Shown one piece after another: positions 45,901 through 56,800 of a DNA stretch of 64,000 nt. Under the pieces are notes generated by a model. That model was not told where the DNA came from. It did no database searches and saw only the letters and a program-made list of their open reading frames with translations. Source of the DNA: Erythrophleum ivorense (Eukaryota > Streptophyta > Magnoliopsida > Fabales > Fabaceae); assembly GCA_026724425.1 (NCBI GenBank), contig JAIUCV010000011.1, positions 10,623,501 through 10,687,500 of the forward strand, in the 5' to 3' direction. A program made the translations under genes and the position numbers. How positions within the stretch are numbered: position 1 is the first letter of the stretch; each line of letters opens with the position of its first letter.

Positions 45901-46009
45901 GAATGAGAAAGATGTTAAGGAAACTGGTGATAAAGTGGGGCTCTCTGGGTTTCTTTTGTCGAAGAAAATTAATTTGGAAAAGGAACAAGATTTAGACGAA
46001 GTTTATTAA
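42546..46009 (+). CDS. GA2OX8: Gibberellin 2-beta-dioxygenase 8-like (class III, C20-GA 2-oxidase), three exons
   Basis: The spliced frame (42546-42985, 44252-44573, 45731-46009) is open for 346 residues and uses GT-AG borders; exon 1 ends in phase 2. It belongs to the 2-oxoglutarate/Fe(II) dioxygenases. The close match to Arabidopsis GA2ox8-type enzymes includes the N-terminal WGFFQLVNHGIS, the class III blocks SYKWG and SWSEAFH, and RLNRYPPCP. Iron ligands are His210, Asp212 (HSD) and His266. The 2-oxoglutarate pair is Arg276 and Ser278 (RFS). Enzymes of this class 2-beta-hydroxylate C20 gibberellins such as GA12 and GA53. This lowers active gibberellin and restrains growth, probably in the cytosol. 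The start has a good context (ATAATGG). The family is certain; substrate preference is inferred from class. It is the only apparently intact gene here. Confidence 0.93.
42986..44251 (+). other. GA2ox8-like intron 1 (1266 bp)
   Basis: GT at 42986 and AG at 44250-44251 (acceptor TTCTTAG|ATC). It contains a MITE-like insert (43251-43530) and AT-rich sequence. The open frames inside it have no family signature and are not genes. Confidence 0.85.
43251..43530. mobile_element. MITE-like insert in intron 1
   Basis: The left side GGGTTTATTTGGGAGAGGGA and the reverse complement of the right side (AGATGTTTGGGAGTTAAAGG) share an imperfect terminal inverted repeat around TTTGGGAG, with G-rich and C-rich arms. 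The size of about 280 bp and lack of coding fit a miniature inverted-repeat element, possibly hAT-related. The exact target duplication could not be fixed. Confidence 0.5.
44252..44573 (+). CDS. GA2OX8: GA2ox8-like exon 2 (2OG-Fe(II) core)
   Basis: Encodes the rest of residue 147 to residue 254. It reads RSTIEAFAIKVAPLAESLAE, then ENCLPNTSFLRLNRYPPCP and GLLAHSDSTFLTIVFQDQ. His210 and Asp212 are the first two iron ligands. GGLQLMRDGKWVGVKPNP and NIGDLFQ complete the conserved core. The donor is TTCCAG|GTATGT. 440 + 322 bases bring the frame to a codon boundary. Confidence 0.92.
44651..44800. mobile_element. Second MITE-like insert, intron 2
   Basis: TCTCGTTTGGG at 44651 and the reverse complement of the 3' side (TTCTCGTTTATTTAGGAG, near 44800) share an imperfect inverted end, TCTCGTTT. 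The ~150-bp body is AT-rich and non-coding. It is weaker than the insert in intron 1. Confidence 0.35.
45315..45563 (+). other. Asn/Gln-rich open frame within intron 2, unrecognised
   Basis: An 82-codon frame reads EDYYYPEGLSYINNDNLNNF, QTSSSSLHFQRHYTHQQQNL and DLNRQRRPENDSNDVPGN. Composition looks like the disordered part of a plant regulatory protein rather than AT-rich noise, but no domain is present and no start context is convincing. It could be a captured exon fragment or chance. It is removed by splicing of the host gene. Confidence 0.2.
45731..46009 (+). CDS. GA2OX8: GA2ox8-like exon 3 (C-terminal end)
   Basis: Starts after AAGCAG and encodes residues 255-346. It reads ALSNGVFKSIKHRVVAAEK with the third iron ligand His266, then VERFSVAYFYSP with Arg276 and Ser278, and YRSFTFREYKQQ near the end. 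The stop TAA is at 46007-46009. A later in-frame ATG (45770) would give a 79-residue piece and is not the true start. Confidence 0.92.
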   Translation, partial: ALSNGVFKSIKHRVVAAEKVERFSVAYFYSPSNDAMIESYDTPRVYRSFTFREYKQQNEKDVKETGDKVGLSGFLLSKKINLEKEQDLDEVY

Positions 46010-46032
46010 ATTATTGCCATATCATGTTGTAT

Positions 46033-46038
46033 AATAAA
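46033..46038 (+). promoter_or_regulatory. Candidate polyadenylation signal
   Basis: AATAAA 24 bases after the stop codon of the GA2ox8-like gene, in AT-rich sequence. Plant signals are loose, so another nearby A-rich element may be used. Confidence 0.45.
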
Positions 46039-46058
46039 AATAATATAAAATAACCAAT

Positions 46059-46135
46059 GCAGATTGGCTCAGTGGTAGAGTTATCTTAATTCAAAGTTGA
46101 AGGAACCGATTTTAAATCTCAGTTAGCGCCAAATT
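46059..46135 (+). mobile_element. tRNA-like sequence, probably the head of a SINE
   Basis: GCAGATTGGCTCAGTGGTAG has the length and pattern of a tRNA 5' half with an A box (TGGCTCAGTGG at 46065-46075). A B-box-like CCGATTTTAAATCTC follows about 35 bases later but departs from GGTTCGANNCC. The 3' end GTTAGCGCC does not pair with the 5' end as a working acceptor stem, so a functional tRNA is unlikely. An AT-rich tail follows, as in plant tRNA-derived SINEs. It lies 50 bases beyond the GA2ox8-like stop. Confidence 0.45.
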
Positions 46136-47324
46136 AATCTAAAAAATATATAAAATGTTTAATTCAACATCACATTATTAATTACAAAATTAGTACGCCT
46201 AAAACATATAACAAAATATTCTTTCAAATTTAAAATGTAACAAGAACATCTCTACAATAAAAAAAAAACGAACAATGGTTCAATAAATGTTTTGTTATAT
46301 TTTAAAATTTAAGGACTATTTTATTATATTTTAAAGTTTATTTATCACATTTGTAATCAAATCTTAGTCCCAAAAAAATATAATGCTAATTTTCAAATAT
46401 TTTAAATATTTTTATTTTTAGAAAAATCTAATAATAAATACTTAACAACCTTTTAAAAGTGCAGCTTATTGGAAGAAATGAGCAAATTAAATAATGCAAT
46501 CCAAGAAGAGGGTAATTAGTCAACCTGATTAGATATGGTTAGGACCACAAAGCATGGGAAAAATCTACCATCTTCCAGTGTCAAATTGACAGGTGGTGTG
46601 TTTCCTTTCTTGTATTTCTTCTATACAATCAATGATGAGATTTAATAATAATTAGCTTTGAAGTCCATTAGTGTGTTGCGGTTGTTGGGTGATTTTAACA
46701 GGATTGATTGGAGTTGAATATGTTCATTAAAATTTAATTAGCTGATTAATTCACTAACACTGTCTTACTGTTAATTTCTTTTTCAACAAGTTCATGTAGA
46801 CTAATAAATACATATCTGTTCACTAATTATATTTCTTGGCATTTTATAACATTTTACTTGTTTAGGTTAACATTTTATTCGAAAGGAAAGCGAAGGAAGG
46901 AAATGATTTTGGAATAAATAATAGACAAAATCACATGAATGTTTAGAAAACAAAAGAGAATATTGGAGAGAAAAAATTGAAAGGTGAATATAAAGTTATA
47001 ATATATGATGGTATTAATATCTCTCACGTATCTAACATTCAAGAAAAATTATTATTATTAATTTTTATTTTTATTCATTCTATTTTGTTCCCCGATAAAA
47101 CAGCTCAAACCACGGATTAGGGAAAGCTAGAAGGGAACTTGATCTGATTTGGAGTTAATTGACTGCAAGACTTCACCAAAACAAGTTCCCATTGCTTTGT
47201 GTTTGTGTGATGAAGATAGGGTTTTGGAGGATTGGTGGGGTGAGAAGAAGGATCACACGATGGTTGGAAAATTTTAAGGGTAAATTATGTTTTTTAAGAG
47301 ATATCTGAATTATATAATTTTTAT

Positions 47325-47355
<31 letters not shown>

Positions 47356-48009
47356 CTCATGAAAATATAATCAAAATATTCAAAAATAATATTAATTTTT
47401 TATTAAAAATATTTTTAAAAAAATTTTATTTTAATATTATTTATTTTGTGTTCAAAATCATAAATTTAACTTATTTTGAAACTTCATTTGATCTATGCCA
47501 ATGCTTATATTTATTATAATATATTTAATACAAGTTATTTTTAAAATTATATCATCGTCTATAAACTAGTTAAATTTAAATTTTTATTTTGTCAATATAT
47601 TCTTTGTTTTCAATGATTTTTTTATCAAATAAATTTACAATTTCCTAAATTTTGAAAATCAACTATTTTATATTAATCAAATATATATTTAATACTTGCT
47701 ATACTATATAAATAATAGATATATGAATATTTTAGTCAACATCAATGTAATTATAACTTATCTTTTATTACAAAGAAGTGAATGTAGTGTATATTTTAGT
47801 TTAAAGGGAGAGGAGTGTATAATTTCAAAATAAATAAATAAAATTATATAATTTAAATATCTCTTAGAGAATGAAAGAATAATTTACCCAAATTTTAAAG
47901 TTATATATGATTAATATATTGGATAAAAGTAGAAGATAATGAGAAGCAACTACTTGAGTTAGCCACATTCCAAAAATAATCTAACAATTTGTTTGCAAAT
48001 TTTGATTAA
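46136..48009. other. AT-rich intergenic DNA
   Basis: No established gene. 47085-47275 is GC-richer; on the minus strand it has ATGGGAACTTGTTTTGG with 21 codons to a stop, possibly a stray 5' exon. An (AT)n run occupies 47325-47351. Confidence 0.45.
47325..47351. repeat. (AT)n microsatellite
   Basis: Run of about thirteen TA dinucleotides. Confidence 0.9.
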
Positions 48010-48016
48010 TTAACTA

Positions 48017-48382
48017 TCACATCCATAGCTTAACCTCTGAGTGGTCATGGTTTGATAATTGTATGTAATTCATCAATTGGCAATCTTTAAATAAGACCAT
48101 GCAATAGACAAGCTTGACATCCTTTAACATATCTGAAATAATAGTTGGCCAATAATAGCTATGTCTGTGAATCAACCATCTCATCTTAAGTCCTAATCTA
48201 TGGGAATTACAAATTCCCTCATGAACTTCGCTCATGACTCTCAAATCTTTGATTTTGCCAAAATGTTTCAGTAACAAACTTTCATGCCTCATTTTATATA
48301 ACTCATCATTATCAAAAGGTACCTTAAGGCCTTTTGGTTGAGGTTGAAATCTATTGTAGATGAAAGATTTTTTAGAGACCAA
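48017..48382 (-). pseudogene. Gypsy integrase zinc-binding region, truncated
   Basis: An open 121-codon frame contains LRVMSEVHEGICNSHRLGLK, then MRWLIHRHSYYWPTIISDML. This matches the integrase H2C2 domain pattern (VHEG-CG-H----KM---I-R-GYYWPTM). The two His are present, but only one of the usual Cys pair (VYC) is visible. Sequence after VYC is unlike integrase and the DDE core is gone. The upstream ATG is a chance start within the polyprotein. Confidence 0.75.
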
Positions 48383-48499
48383 ACTAATTATGTTTTCTAA
48401 TCATTAGCAGCTGATTGTTGATCAATAGCTAAAACTTCATATGTCTAAGAGATTTCTTGATCACTTTCAAAATCTATAAGTTTAAATCCAAATGCTCAT

Positions 48500-49990
48500 T
48501 AGGCTAAATTATTAGCTTTTACATTTTCTTCCTTACTATTACATTGGCACACTACTAAAAAAGAGCATTAGCCATTTTATAGTAATGTAATAGATTCAAA
48601 TTATTGCAATTATATTCTCTAGTAAGCTTTAACTAAAATATAAATTTCCTTATGAGTCCTACTAGGCTAGTGACAGTTATTCTTGCCTTTAACACTTATC
48701 CAATTTCTAGATCCATTAAATGCTAAAGGACCTTTAATATTAATACATGGATGCTGAGCTACAAAATCGACTAAGACCTATAGATAATATTCAAGTTTTG
48801 TACATGCATGGTACAAAGGAAAACATATTTGGGAATTACAAGACCTTAGTTATTGGGTTCAAATTGTTGATATCCATTAAGGCTTAGTTTATCCAAAGAA
48901 TGGAAGATTTTCAACAATGGACTAAAATACTAAATGGCTCTTGTGCAAGAAAGCAAACAATGGATTCTTCATCAGTTGAGATATAAAGTTTTAACAATTT
49001 AATTAGCATAAGAGATACTAAGACTGGTGGGTTAGCCAAGCTTTTTTTTATCTATTCAAAAGCTGCACGGTCTTCTTCTCCCCATATTAACTCATTAGCA
49101 TCCTTTAACTTTAGAAATGCCAGTAAGTTTTTAACTTCCCAACTGAGTTAGCAATGAACCTTTTTAGGAAGTTTATGTTACCAACTAAGCTCTGCAATTC
49201 TTTCTTATTTTGTGGTGGTCACACCTCTAAAACTAGCTTGACTTTGTTTTTATTTACTTCAATTCCCTACTGATATAAAAGAAAGCCAAGAAAGTTTTCA
49301 ATTGAGACTCCAAATGTACATTTAGTTAAATTTATCTTCAAATTATAAAATCTCATCATCTTAAATGTTTACTCCATATCAATCAAATGTTGATCAAAAT
49401 ATTTAGATTTTATTACCAAATTATTTATATAAATCTCCATACTTATACTAATTAAGTCATGGAAAATGACATTCATCACTCTTTAGTATATGGCAATTAC
49501 ATTTTTTAAGCTAAATGGCATAACAAATCATTTATAGATACCCAATGCACTAGAGCAATAGAATGTCATCTTATTTATGTCTCTTTTGGCTATAAAAATT
49601 TAATTATAGCCTAAATATTTGTCCACAGAAGTAAGAATCCCATGATTAGCTATTGCATCAATAAACATATCAACCCTCAATATGGCATATTCATCTTTAG
49701 AAGTAGTCAGGTTCAAGTTTTAAAAGCCTATACAAATCTTGACTTGCCCATTCCTTTTTATGACAAGAATTAAATTTGAAAGCCATTTTACATACCTTTC
49801 ACACAAAACCTACCTTTAGTAGCCTCTTTGTTTCTTCTTTGATTTTTTGTAGCAATTCTGGATTGAATCTCCTGGCTAGTTGCTTATGTGGTTTAAATCC
49901 TTCCTTAATCAACAATCAATGCTCAACTAATTGCTTAGATAGCTCAAGCATTTTATGGTACTCTTAAGATAAACAGTTTTTGTACTATTT
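48500..49990 (-). pseudogene. Gypsy reverse transcriptase and RNase H, degenerate
   Basis: From the 5' side: GFKPHKQLARRFNPELLQKI, then WLSNLILVIKRNGQVKICIG, DEYAILRVDMFIDAIANHGI, a SVDKYLGYN block, INKMTFYCSSALGIYK, FVMPFSLKNVIAIY and RVMNVIFHD. The catalytic YIDD is YINN here (49420-49431), so both metal-binding aspartates are lost. TKCTFGV and ELQSLVGNINFLKRFI follow. Tryptophan and glutamine codons are often stops. The enzyme would copy the element's RNA into DNA. Confidence 0.8.
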
Positions 49991-50699
49991 TATAAGATCA
50001 ATCAATTAATTTTAGTATTCCTCACTTAACAAGCCGCTAATTCTAGTTAACTTGGGTTTTTCATTAGTATCCAAATTGACATCAATCAAAAAATCTTGAG
50101 CCTCAACATTAGAGACCTACTTCTTAATTACAAATTCTAACTTGTCTTTTTATAGTTAACTTGTTAACAACTTTGAGTTATCCTCTTGCCTCCCAAGGGT
50201 ATTAAAGGTTGATTGTTCAATTTTGGCCTCGGTTATAAACAAGGCTAATCGATGTAAAGTATCTTTAACCACTTTATGTTGTTGCTCCATAAATCATCTA
50301 TGTAAAAGGTTATGAATTAGTCTCATTAGCTTGGATCATTACCTTAAAACCCTGAGAAGTAACGTTACAAGATTTTAAGGGCCTTTCTTTGTAATCCTTA
50401 TTTAATTTGATCGACCCCACATGTGGGAACATATAACTTCTACCATCTTTACATTAGCTACAAAGGGGTTATTATCAACCAATACTACTTCAACTTTATC
50501 ACTTTCCCAAAACATAAGCTACTGATGCAATGTAAATGGAACACATTGACTGGAATGGATTGAATCTCAGCCCAATAACATTAAATGCATAGGTTTGGTG
50601 TCCATAACAAAGAAGCTACACTAGCTGTTTTGGACCCCACTGTTATGTCAATTACTAGTACTGCAACAATAGCTATCGCTTCTCTTATAAAGTTAGTTA

Positions 50700-50960
50700 T
50701 CTTTATATTAAAGTTGATCACATCTATTTTAATTTCTTAATTTCTTCACCGTGCTGAATGGCATCATGTTTAATGCAACTCTTCCATCTACGAATACTCT
50801 GGTAACTAGCCTGTCATTGATGTGAGCTTTAATATATAAAAACTTTAAGTGTTTGGTCATAGCTCCTAAAGGTTTTTTGAATTGCATCAAGGTTGGCTTA
50901 GATGTTTTATCAATTATTAAGGTTGCCCATTTTGCTTCCTTAATGAACATGTCTCCTTCT
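50700..50960 (-). pseudogene. Gypsy aspartic protease region
   Basis: The segment reads HLKFLYIKAHINDRLVTRVF then VDGRVALNMMPFSTVKKL. In the family the active site is D-[NS/T]-G-[AS] followed by VNVMP. Here the D is followed by G-R, so the catalytic triplet is damaged. The protease would cut the Gag-Pol polyprotein. Confidence 0.75.
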
Positions 50961-52050
50961 TAGCCTTTTGGTTGTCTTGCATTTGCCAAAAATTTGCTTT
51001 AGGTAATGAGAATGATATCAATATCTACTAAAGATATCTTAGCATCATCTTCATCTAAGAGATAATCTTCTTTTAAGATATCTTTCTCATCTAGTGAGTT
51101 AGGACTAAATAGTGGTTCAGGTGTATCATTCATTTTAGGTGATTGCACCTCTTCTTTAATCACACCTTTAGCCTCATCTAACATCTTAAGCATTAATCTT
51201 GGCTCCTAGATAGATCTCTACCTTTGTCTCCTCCTCTTCTATTGTAACTTATTTTCAACATATTTGTCAAGGAACTATTGGCCTTTTTTCACATCAACTT
51301 TTGGCTTGATCATTTTTTGTGGCTTCAAGTATTTGTCATTATGGAAGGTTATCTTCAAGGTAGATATCTCTTTTTCAATGTTAAACTCTGCAATTTGCCT
51401 TTTTCCATTTAAAATTGGTTCCTCGTCTACTCTTGGAATCTATAACATATCAAACACCTTATCATTCTTTTTCCATGTTAGGTTTTGTACTCTATCAAAA
51501 ATGCTAGGCCTGTGAATGGTAGATTTTTGGTTACTTGGGTTGTACAACTAATTGCCTCCATTTTAGTAGGTTCTAGTGTTATTTCCTTTGCTTTCCATTA
51601 TTTCTACATCAATTTTTTCCATTTATACTTTTGTAAATGAAATTGTGAGCTTAATGCTAAAATCATATTTGTAAACACTGCTAGAAAGGAATCTATATCA
51701 ACTGTCAAAGCCTCTTAAATAATGTTCCTAAAAACAATACAACTAATAATAGCATGACTATACGAATAATTCCACTTACAACATTTTTTTATTCTTCAAC
51801 TCCTTAGCACATGGAATTTTATATCCATTAGGTAACCTGATTTGCTAGTCTTTGAGTAAACCATTGAAAATTTAATTAGTTTTATAGATATTAAATAAGT
51901 ACTCTTCCTTGCTTTCCAGTTTTATGATTTTCTTTTCTTTTGAGGGCCTTAAAGCAAGGTAGGAATATGGCCTTTCTCTCAAGATTCTTATTGCTAAGAC
52001 ACCAGCTAACTATTCTTCCTTATACTTAGTTGATCCTCTTAAATCATCAA
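50961..52050 (-). other. Gag-protease linker of the gypsy remnant
   Basis: Acidic, serine-rich and lysine-rich frames (for example 50999-51193, SLDEKDILKEDYLLDEDDA) fit the variable linker between gag and protease. No zinc knuckle could be identified. Confidence 0.5.
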
Positions 52051-53480
52051 GATAATCCACAATAAAAACTATGTGTGGACATTTCCCCCTTTGATTAGCT
52101 CTCCTCTACTCTTTTTCTAAAATGAATTACGTAATTTGAGTGGCTTTAATTGCTAACTAATTTAGGTTTGAGCATTCATAAGCTATTAGCTTTTCCTTCA
52201 ACTGAGGATACATGTTACTTACAACTATCATAGCATATTCGACTTTTGAGAATTACACATGACATCTAATTCTCAGTTTTCTGAATCTTTCTAGGAAATC
52301 AGCTACAAGATCATCTATTTGTTGTTTCAAATTCATGAGATCAGTTATGGTGACCTTTAGTTATGGCTTATAAAACCTATCATGGAAGAGTATGTTCATA
52401 TTTGCCTAATCTACACAAAGATAGATGGAAAGGATGAATATGAGGTGAAAGTAATTTAAGTTAATGATAAAAGAAATAGTTGAAGTTTATAATTCTCATT
52501 TTGATTGCCTCATCATATTGGGCAGTAAACTTGCCTATATGTTCCCTAGCAAACTCATTATACTCACTTGAGAAAGTAGTCAAATCAGGAGTTTTAAAAC
52601 TTAACAAAGGCATCATTCTGTTTACCCAATCAAGATATATTTTCCTATAAATAGATATATCAAAAGGCCTTAGTTGTATGTCAAAGTGTCTCCTTATCAT
52701 CTTAGTAATCATATTAAGGTTAATCATTTGATTTACAATAAGTTTAGTTTTAGCAATCACCTATTGGTTAGCATTTGGCAACTGTACTAGAACTGGACCA
52801 ATCTATCTTGATGAAAAACTTAAATCAGCTAATGATTAATATGTTACTTTGGCATATGTGGATATGTAGATTGGTTATCTATAAAAAATGGGACTAGATT
52901 TCATAACTGCTCCCCAGTTAATTCTCTAGGTACCTTATACATAGTTCCTTGTAGTGGAAGAACTAGATTCACATAATGAAAGACCTATTGCTTTAGGGTT
53001 GCGAGTTAAAGTATTTGATTAGCTATTTAAGGTGGAAACAAACTCCATTGTTGCTCTTTAGCAAAATCTCCTAATCTCTTTGATTAAACTATCCCATAAC
53101 AGATAAAGGGATAAATCACAATGCCTTACATATTTGCTGTGGGATAGTATTAACAAGCAAAGGATTAGGCAAAATATAAGGCAAACCAAAATTATCTAAT
53201 ATGTTTGGTGGTCTTTTAGCCGTATGAACTTGCCCATATTGCAAAACAAGTTGTAATACTAGTTGATTTAGTGTTTGTCCTCCAAGATTAACTGGATTTA
53301 TAATTATAAAGGCATTCAAAATTGGAGATGGTTGCTGAATGGACTAATCAATGTTAAATGATGATGCAAAATGTTCTCTAATCTAGACTTGCCTTTGCTC
53401 TTGTCCACAAACATTATACACCTCATTATGTACCATTGGCTTGATAATCTTAGCAAGTACACGAGACATTTAATACATGA
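52050..53480 (-). pseudogene. Gypsy gag, degenerate
   Basis: The frame 52760-52461 contains TPDLTTFSSEYNEFAREHIG followed by KFTAQYDEA, the start of the retrotransposon gag domain (P-F--FSG------EHI-RF). Downstream are FYKP, VTITDLMNLKQQIDDLVADF and LERFRKL, the end of the domain. Upstream, PNPLLVNTIP and similar low-complexity segments form the N-terminal part. Gag would form the virus-like particle. The frame is broken repeatedly. Confidence 0.75.
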
Positions 53481-53825
53481 AATCGTTAAGTTTCATGTCA
53501 ATTTGCTAATGGACGAAAGATGTTGTCATCACATAAGTTGACCTGGTTTAGCTACCTCCTCCGTGGTTGGAGCTATTAGTCCCACAATTGATGGTCTCAT
53601 ATTCAACGAAAATGGAATGCCTAAACTTGACATAACTCAGGCTAAAAAGCACAAGGGTCAATAATTTTTTGGCCATCATTCTTCTTTGCAATTAATTATA
53701 GAACATCCATGTCATTTAAACTTTTTCCATACCACAAGTGCATACACCACTCACAATCATAGCCAAGTGGTGAAAACTTCACCAAAGAAACTCTTCTTCT
53801 AGTCCTACCTACTGTGTCAAAATTG

Positions 53826-56800
53826 TTATTTACGAATTTGAATTGATTAGTTAAATTGATCAGCTAAACTATATCTTTCATTCTCATATTCAAGCGCTAC
53901 ATTAAGAAAGGGGCTTTGTTTCTAAGCTATGGATTTCTATGCTACTAAAAGAAGCACTTAGTTTAAAGTGACTAATATCTACAACTAAAGAAAGTAATAA
54001 AGGAAGGTAAATGTGTAAATGCAACAAAGAAAGTTGTAAATAATAAATTTTGAAAATTAAAAGAATGTAAAGACTTTTATTTCATTAGTTGAATGAATGT
54101 TTTTTAATAAGAATATACAATGAACATTTATAAAATTAAAACTAACTATTAACTTTACTAAAAATTGTCTGTCACTTTCCTTAAATTTGTAAATATGTTA
54201 ACAATATTGTAAAATCATAACTAACAATTTAAGCATTGGCTTAAGCCACATCTACTTTTCTGAGGATTAAAATGATATTTTTCTTTATTGACTAAATGCT
54301 TCATCAATTGACCATATCACACATATTCTTGAAATTTAGGAGTGGGTTTTCAAGTATATTACGTGTGTTCCTTAATTTGGTCAACTCAGAAATCTTCCTT
54401 ACTTTACTTCCAATTGATCTAGTTAACGTCCTTCAAAATGGTCTACTAGTTCAATTTCTAATTTGTAGAAAAGTAGTTAAGTGGGTGAAAATAGCCTAGA
54501 AATACTTAAATATTTTCGTATATTTTGGCTACATGTTATTGTGTCATTTTTCTTCAATATTTAAAAAAAAACCTAAAAAATTAAATGCCTAGCCTACAAT
54601 CATTTATTATAGCTCATTTCGGCCTCCAAAGCTTAATTTAGTTCTCTTGTTTAGCAAATATCCTTCAATGATTTAACTCAAATTATAAGGCTAAAATTTG
54701 GTCATACCTACTTACTTTTTAATACTAACACAACTATTGCCAAATATTGTAAGGTAGTAACGTAAATTTTTACTTTAAAAAATCGATATACTATATTCTT
54801 GGCAACTTACAACAATTTTAATTAAAAAGCATACTTCCTAAAAGCATATTTAAGAAGCATATCTTTAAAAAGAATATAATACACCAAATCCCCAACACTT
54901 TAATTAAGCCAATCAATATAATGATTGATCCTACTTATCATACAAGATAGAATGTGTCTCCCTAGTGACAAGAAAGTAGATATGTAGAAGATTATGATAT
55001 ATGATTGGACTTGTCGTATGAGATTTTGGTTAGTTTTTATCCTTTTTAGATACTTCTCTTTGTCTAGCTAGTGGTGAGTTGGAATGGTGTCCATTCACAA
55101 GTGCTTTGAGATATAAGTGTCAAGTTTTTTCTCCTTACTTTTTGCTCATTGAAAAATGTTTAGATAAATTCCATCTAAAAAACAAATAAATCAAATTATA
55201 TGTATATATATTCTACTAACAGATATTTAATATGTGTGTGAGCATGTGTATTAAAAATGACAATAGAAATTAATATTCTAAAAATAAGAGAGGAAGGAAC
55301 TCCTAAATTCCCTCAGATGATTTAAAAATCTGTACCATACCAATCTAAACAATAATTTTTTTAATAAAGTAATTTAAATACTTGCAAAAATTATTTTTTC
55401 TCCTTAAATTAATATCTCGCCTAACTACAATTTTTTAAATATGATTATTATTGATAACTTACTTAACAAAATGAGTCTACTTGGCCAATCTGCCTTTCTC
55501 ATATTATATAATTTTTATTTTTAAAAGTTATATATTATAAATTTTGGTAATGATAAATGTGTTATTAATATGTACTTATTAGATTATTATGAGTTATGGA
55601 TAAGCAAAAATGTAAAATCTCTCTCTAATAAAATAAAACTTAGCATGTAAATGTCTAGTTCTAGCTAAAATAATATGAAAACATGTAAGTCAATTCATAA
55701 AAATGACAAAGAAATTTAAAATTTTATACTTATCAAGTTACTTAGGCACCATCCTTCACTTTAATGTATAAGCTTCACTCAAAGACCCTTCTAATTAAGC
55801 TACAAATACCTTATTATATTTCAATTATTAGATAATTAGTTTGGCTTAAAGCCACCCATAATTGACTCTTATCTTGTCACTTGTAGTTAACTCTAAATTA
55901 ATGCTAACTTTGATTAGAGTTAACTCTATCTTGTTATTATTCCTAATAGTACCCTCTTAGATCATCTTTAAACATAAAAAGATTGAGTCAAACCATACTA
56001 TCACTCATTAAGCTAAAGCTTTAAAGCATCACAAAGTTCCCCTAAAAGTGCAGAGCTAGGCATTACAGCTAATTATTTTTCATACATTTGAATCATACTT
56101 TATTTCTTTTACAATGAAACATACTTGATTGTAATATATTCAATAAGTTTTGTGAAATGCTATTTATAATTCAAATTAGATATATGATTATAAGAACCTC
56201 ATATGTAAGATTAGATATTTCATATTATACTAAATATTTTTTTATGAACATTATGCTAAATATGATTGAATCATACATATTGCTAAGTTACATACTTTTA
56301 ATTATGAAATAGACTACAAATTTTTTTGCAAGTTAAATACCTTTTATATAAAATAATGGTTCAAAGTAAGAAGAATGAGTATTCTAGTAAATATAATGGA
56401 AGATCAATATCATACATAACTAAAAGAAATATTAAGAAAAAAAAATTGCTCCAAGAATTGAAGTATTGAAAATTTTAAAAATTTGAAAATTTAGTTGCAT
56501 CAATATAATCAATGAATTGAACTAGATCTATTTATTATAGGCTTATGTGAAATTTAATAATTTAAAGTAGCATTTATTGGTTAAAGAAATTTTGGATTTA
56601 AAAGTAGACTTAAAATATAGTGAAATATGGATTTAGCCTAACTTTTAACCCATGGTCATTATTTTGATCATAAATTTCAAACAGTATAAAATTTTGATTT
56701 AAAACTTATTACATTTGAAAATAAATTTTAAAAAAACTTTTCAATAATAAGTAGAAGAAAGTCAAATAAAAAATTATGACTATTTAAATTTAAATATATG

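Larger units (their letters stand above)
48010..53825 (-). mobile_element. Ty3/gypsy retrotransposon remnant, minus strand, possibly Tat-like
   Basis: On the minus strand the order is leader, gag (53480 to about 52050), protease (50950-50729), reverse transcriptase (about 49990-48950), RNase H region, integrase zinc domain (48382-48017). The integrase core and the 3' LTR are missing. The leader has AATTTTGACACAGTAGG near 53820, resembling the TTTGGCACGCC-type primer-site region of several plant gypsy elements. Gag and protease style suggests the Tat group; this is inference. Dozens of stops make it inactive. The 5' LTR should lie beyond 53825 but its outer end was not found. Confidence 0.8.

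Noticed and set aside
45770..46009. Separate 79-residue gene
   Set aside because: It is the end of exon 3 of the GA2ox8-like gene; the ATG is an internal Met/Val-region codon out of the exon's reading frame start context.
46059..46135. Functional tRNA gene
   Set aside because: The B box departs from consensus and the ends do not pair as an acceptor stem.
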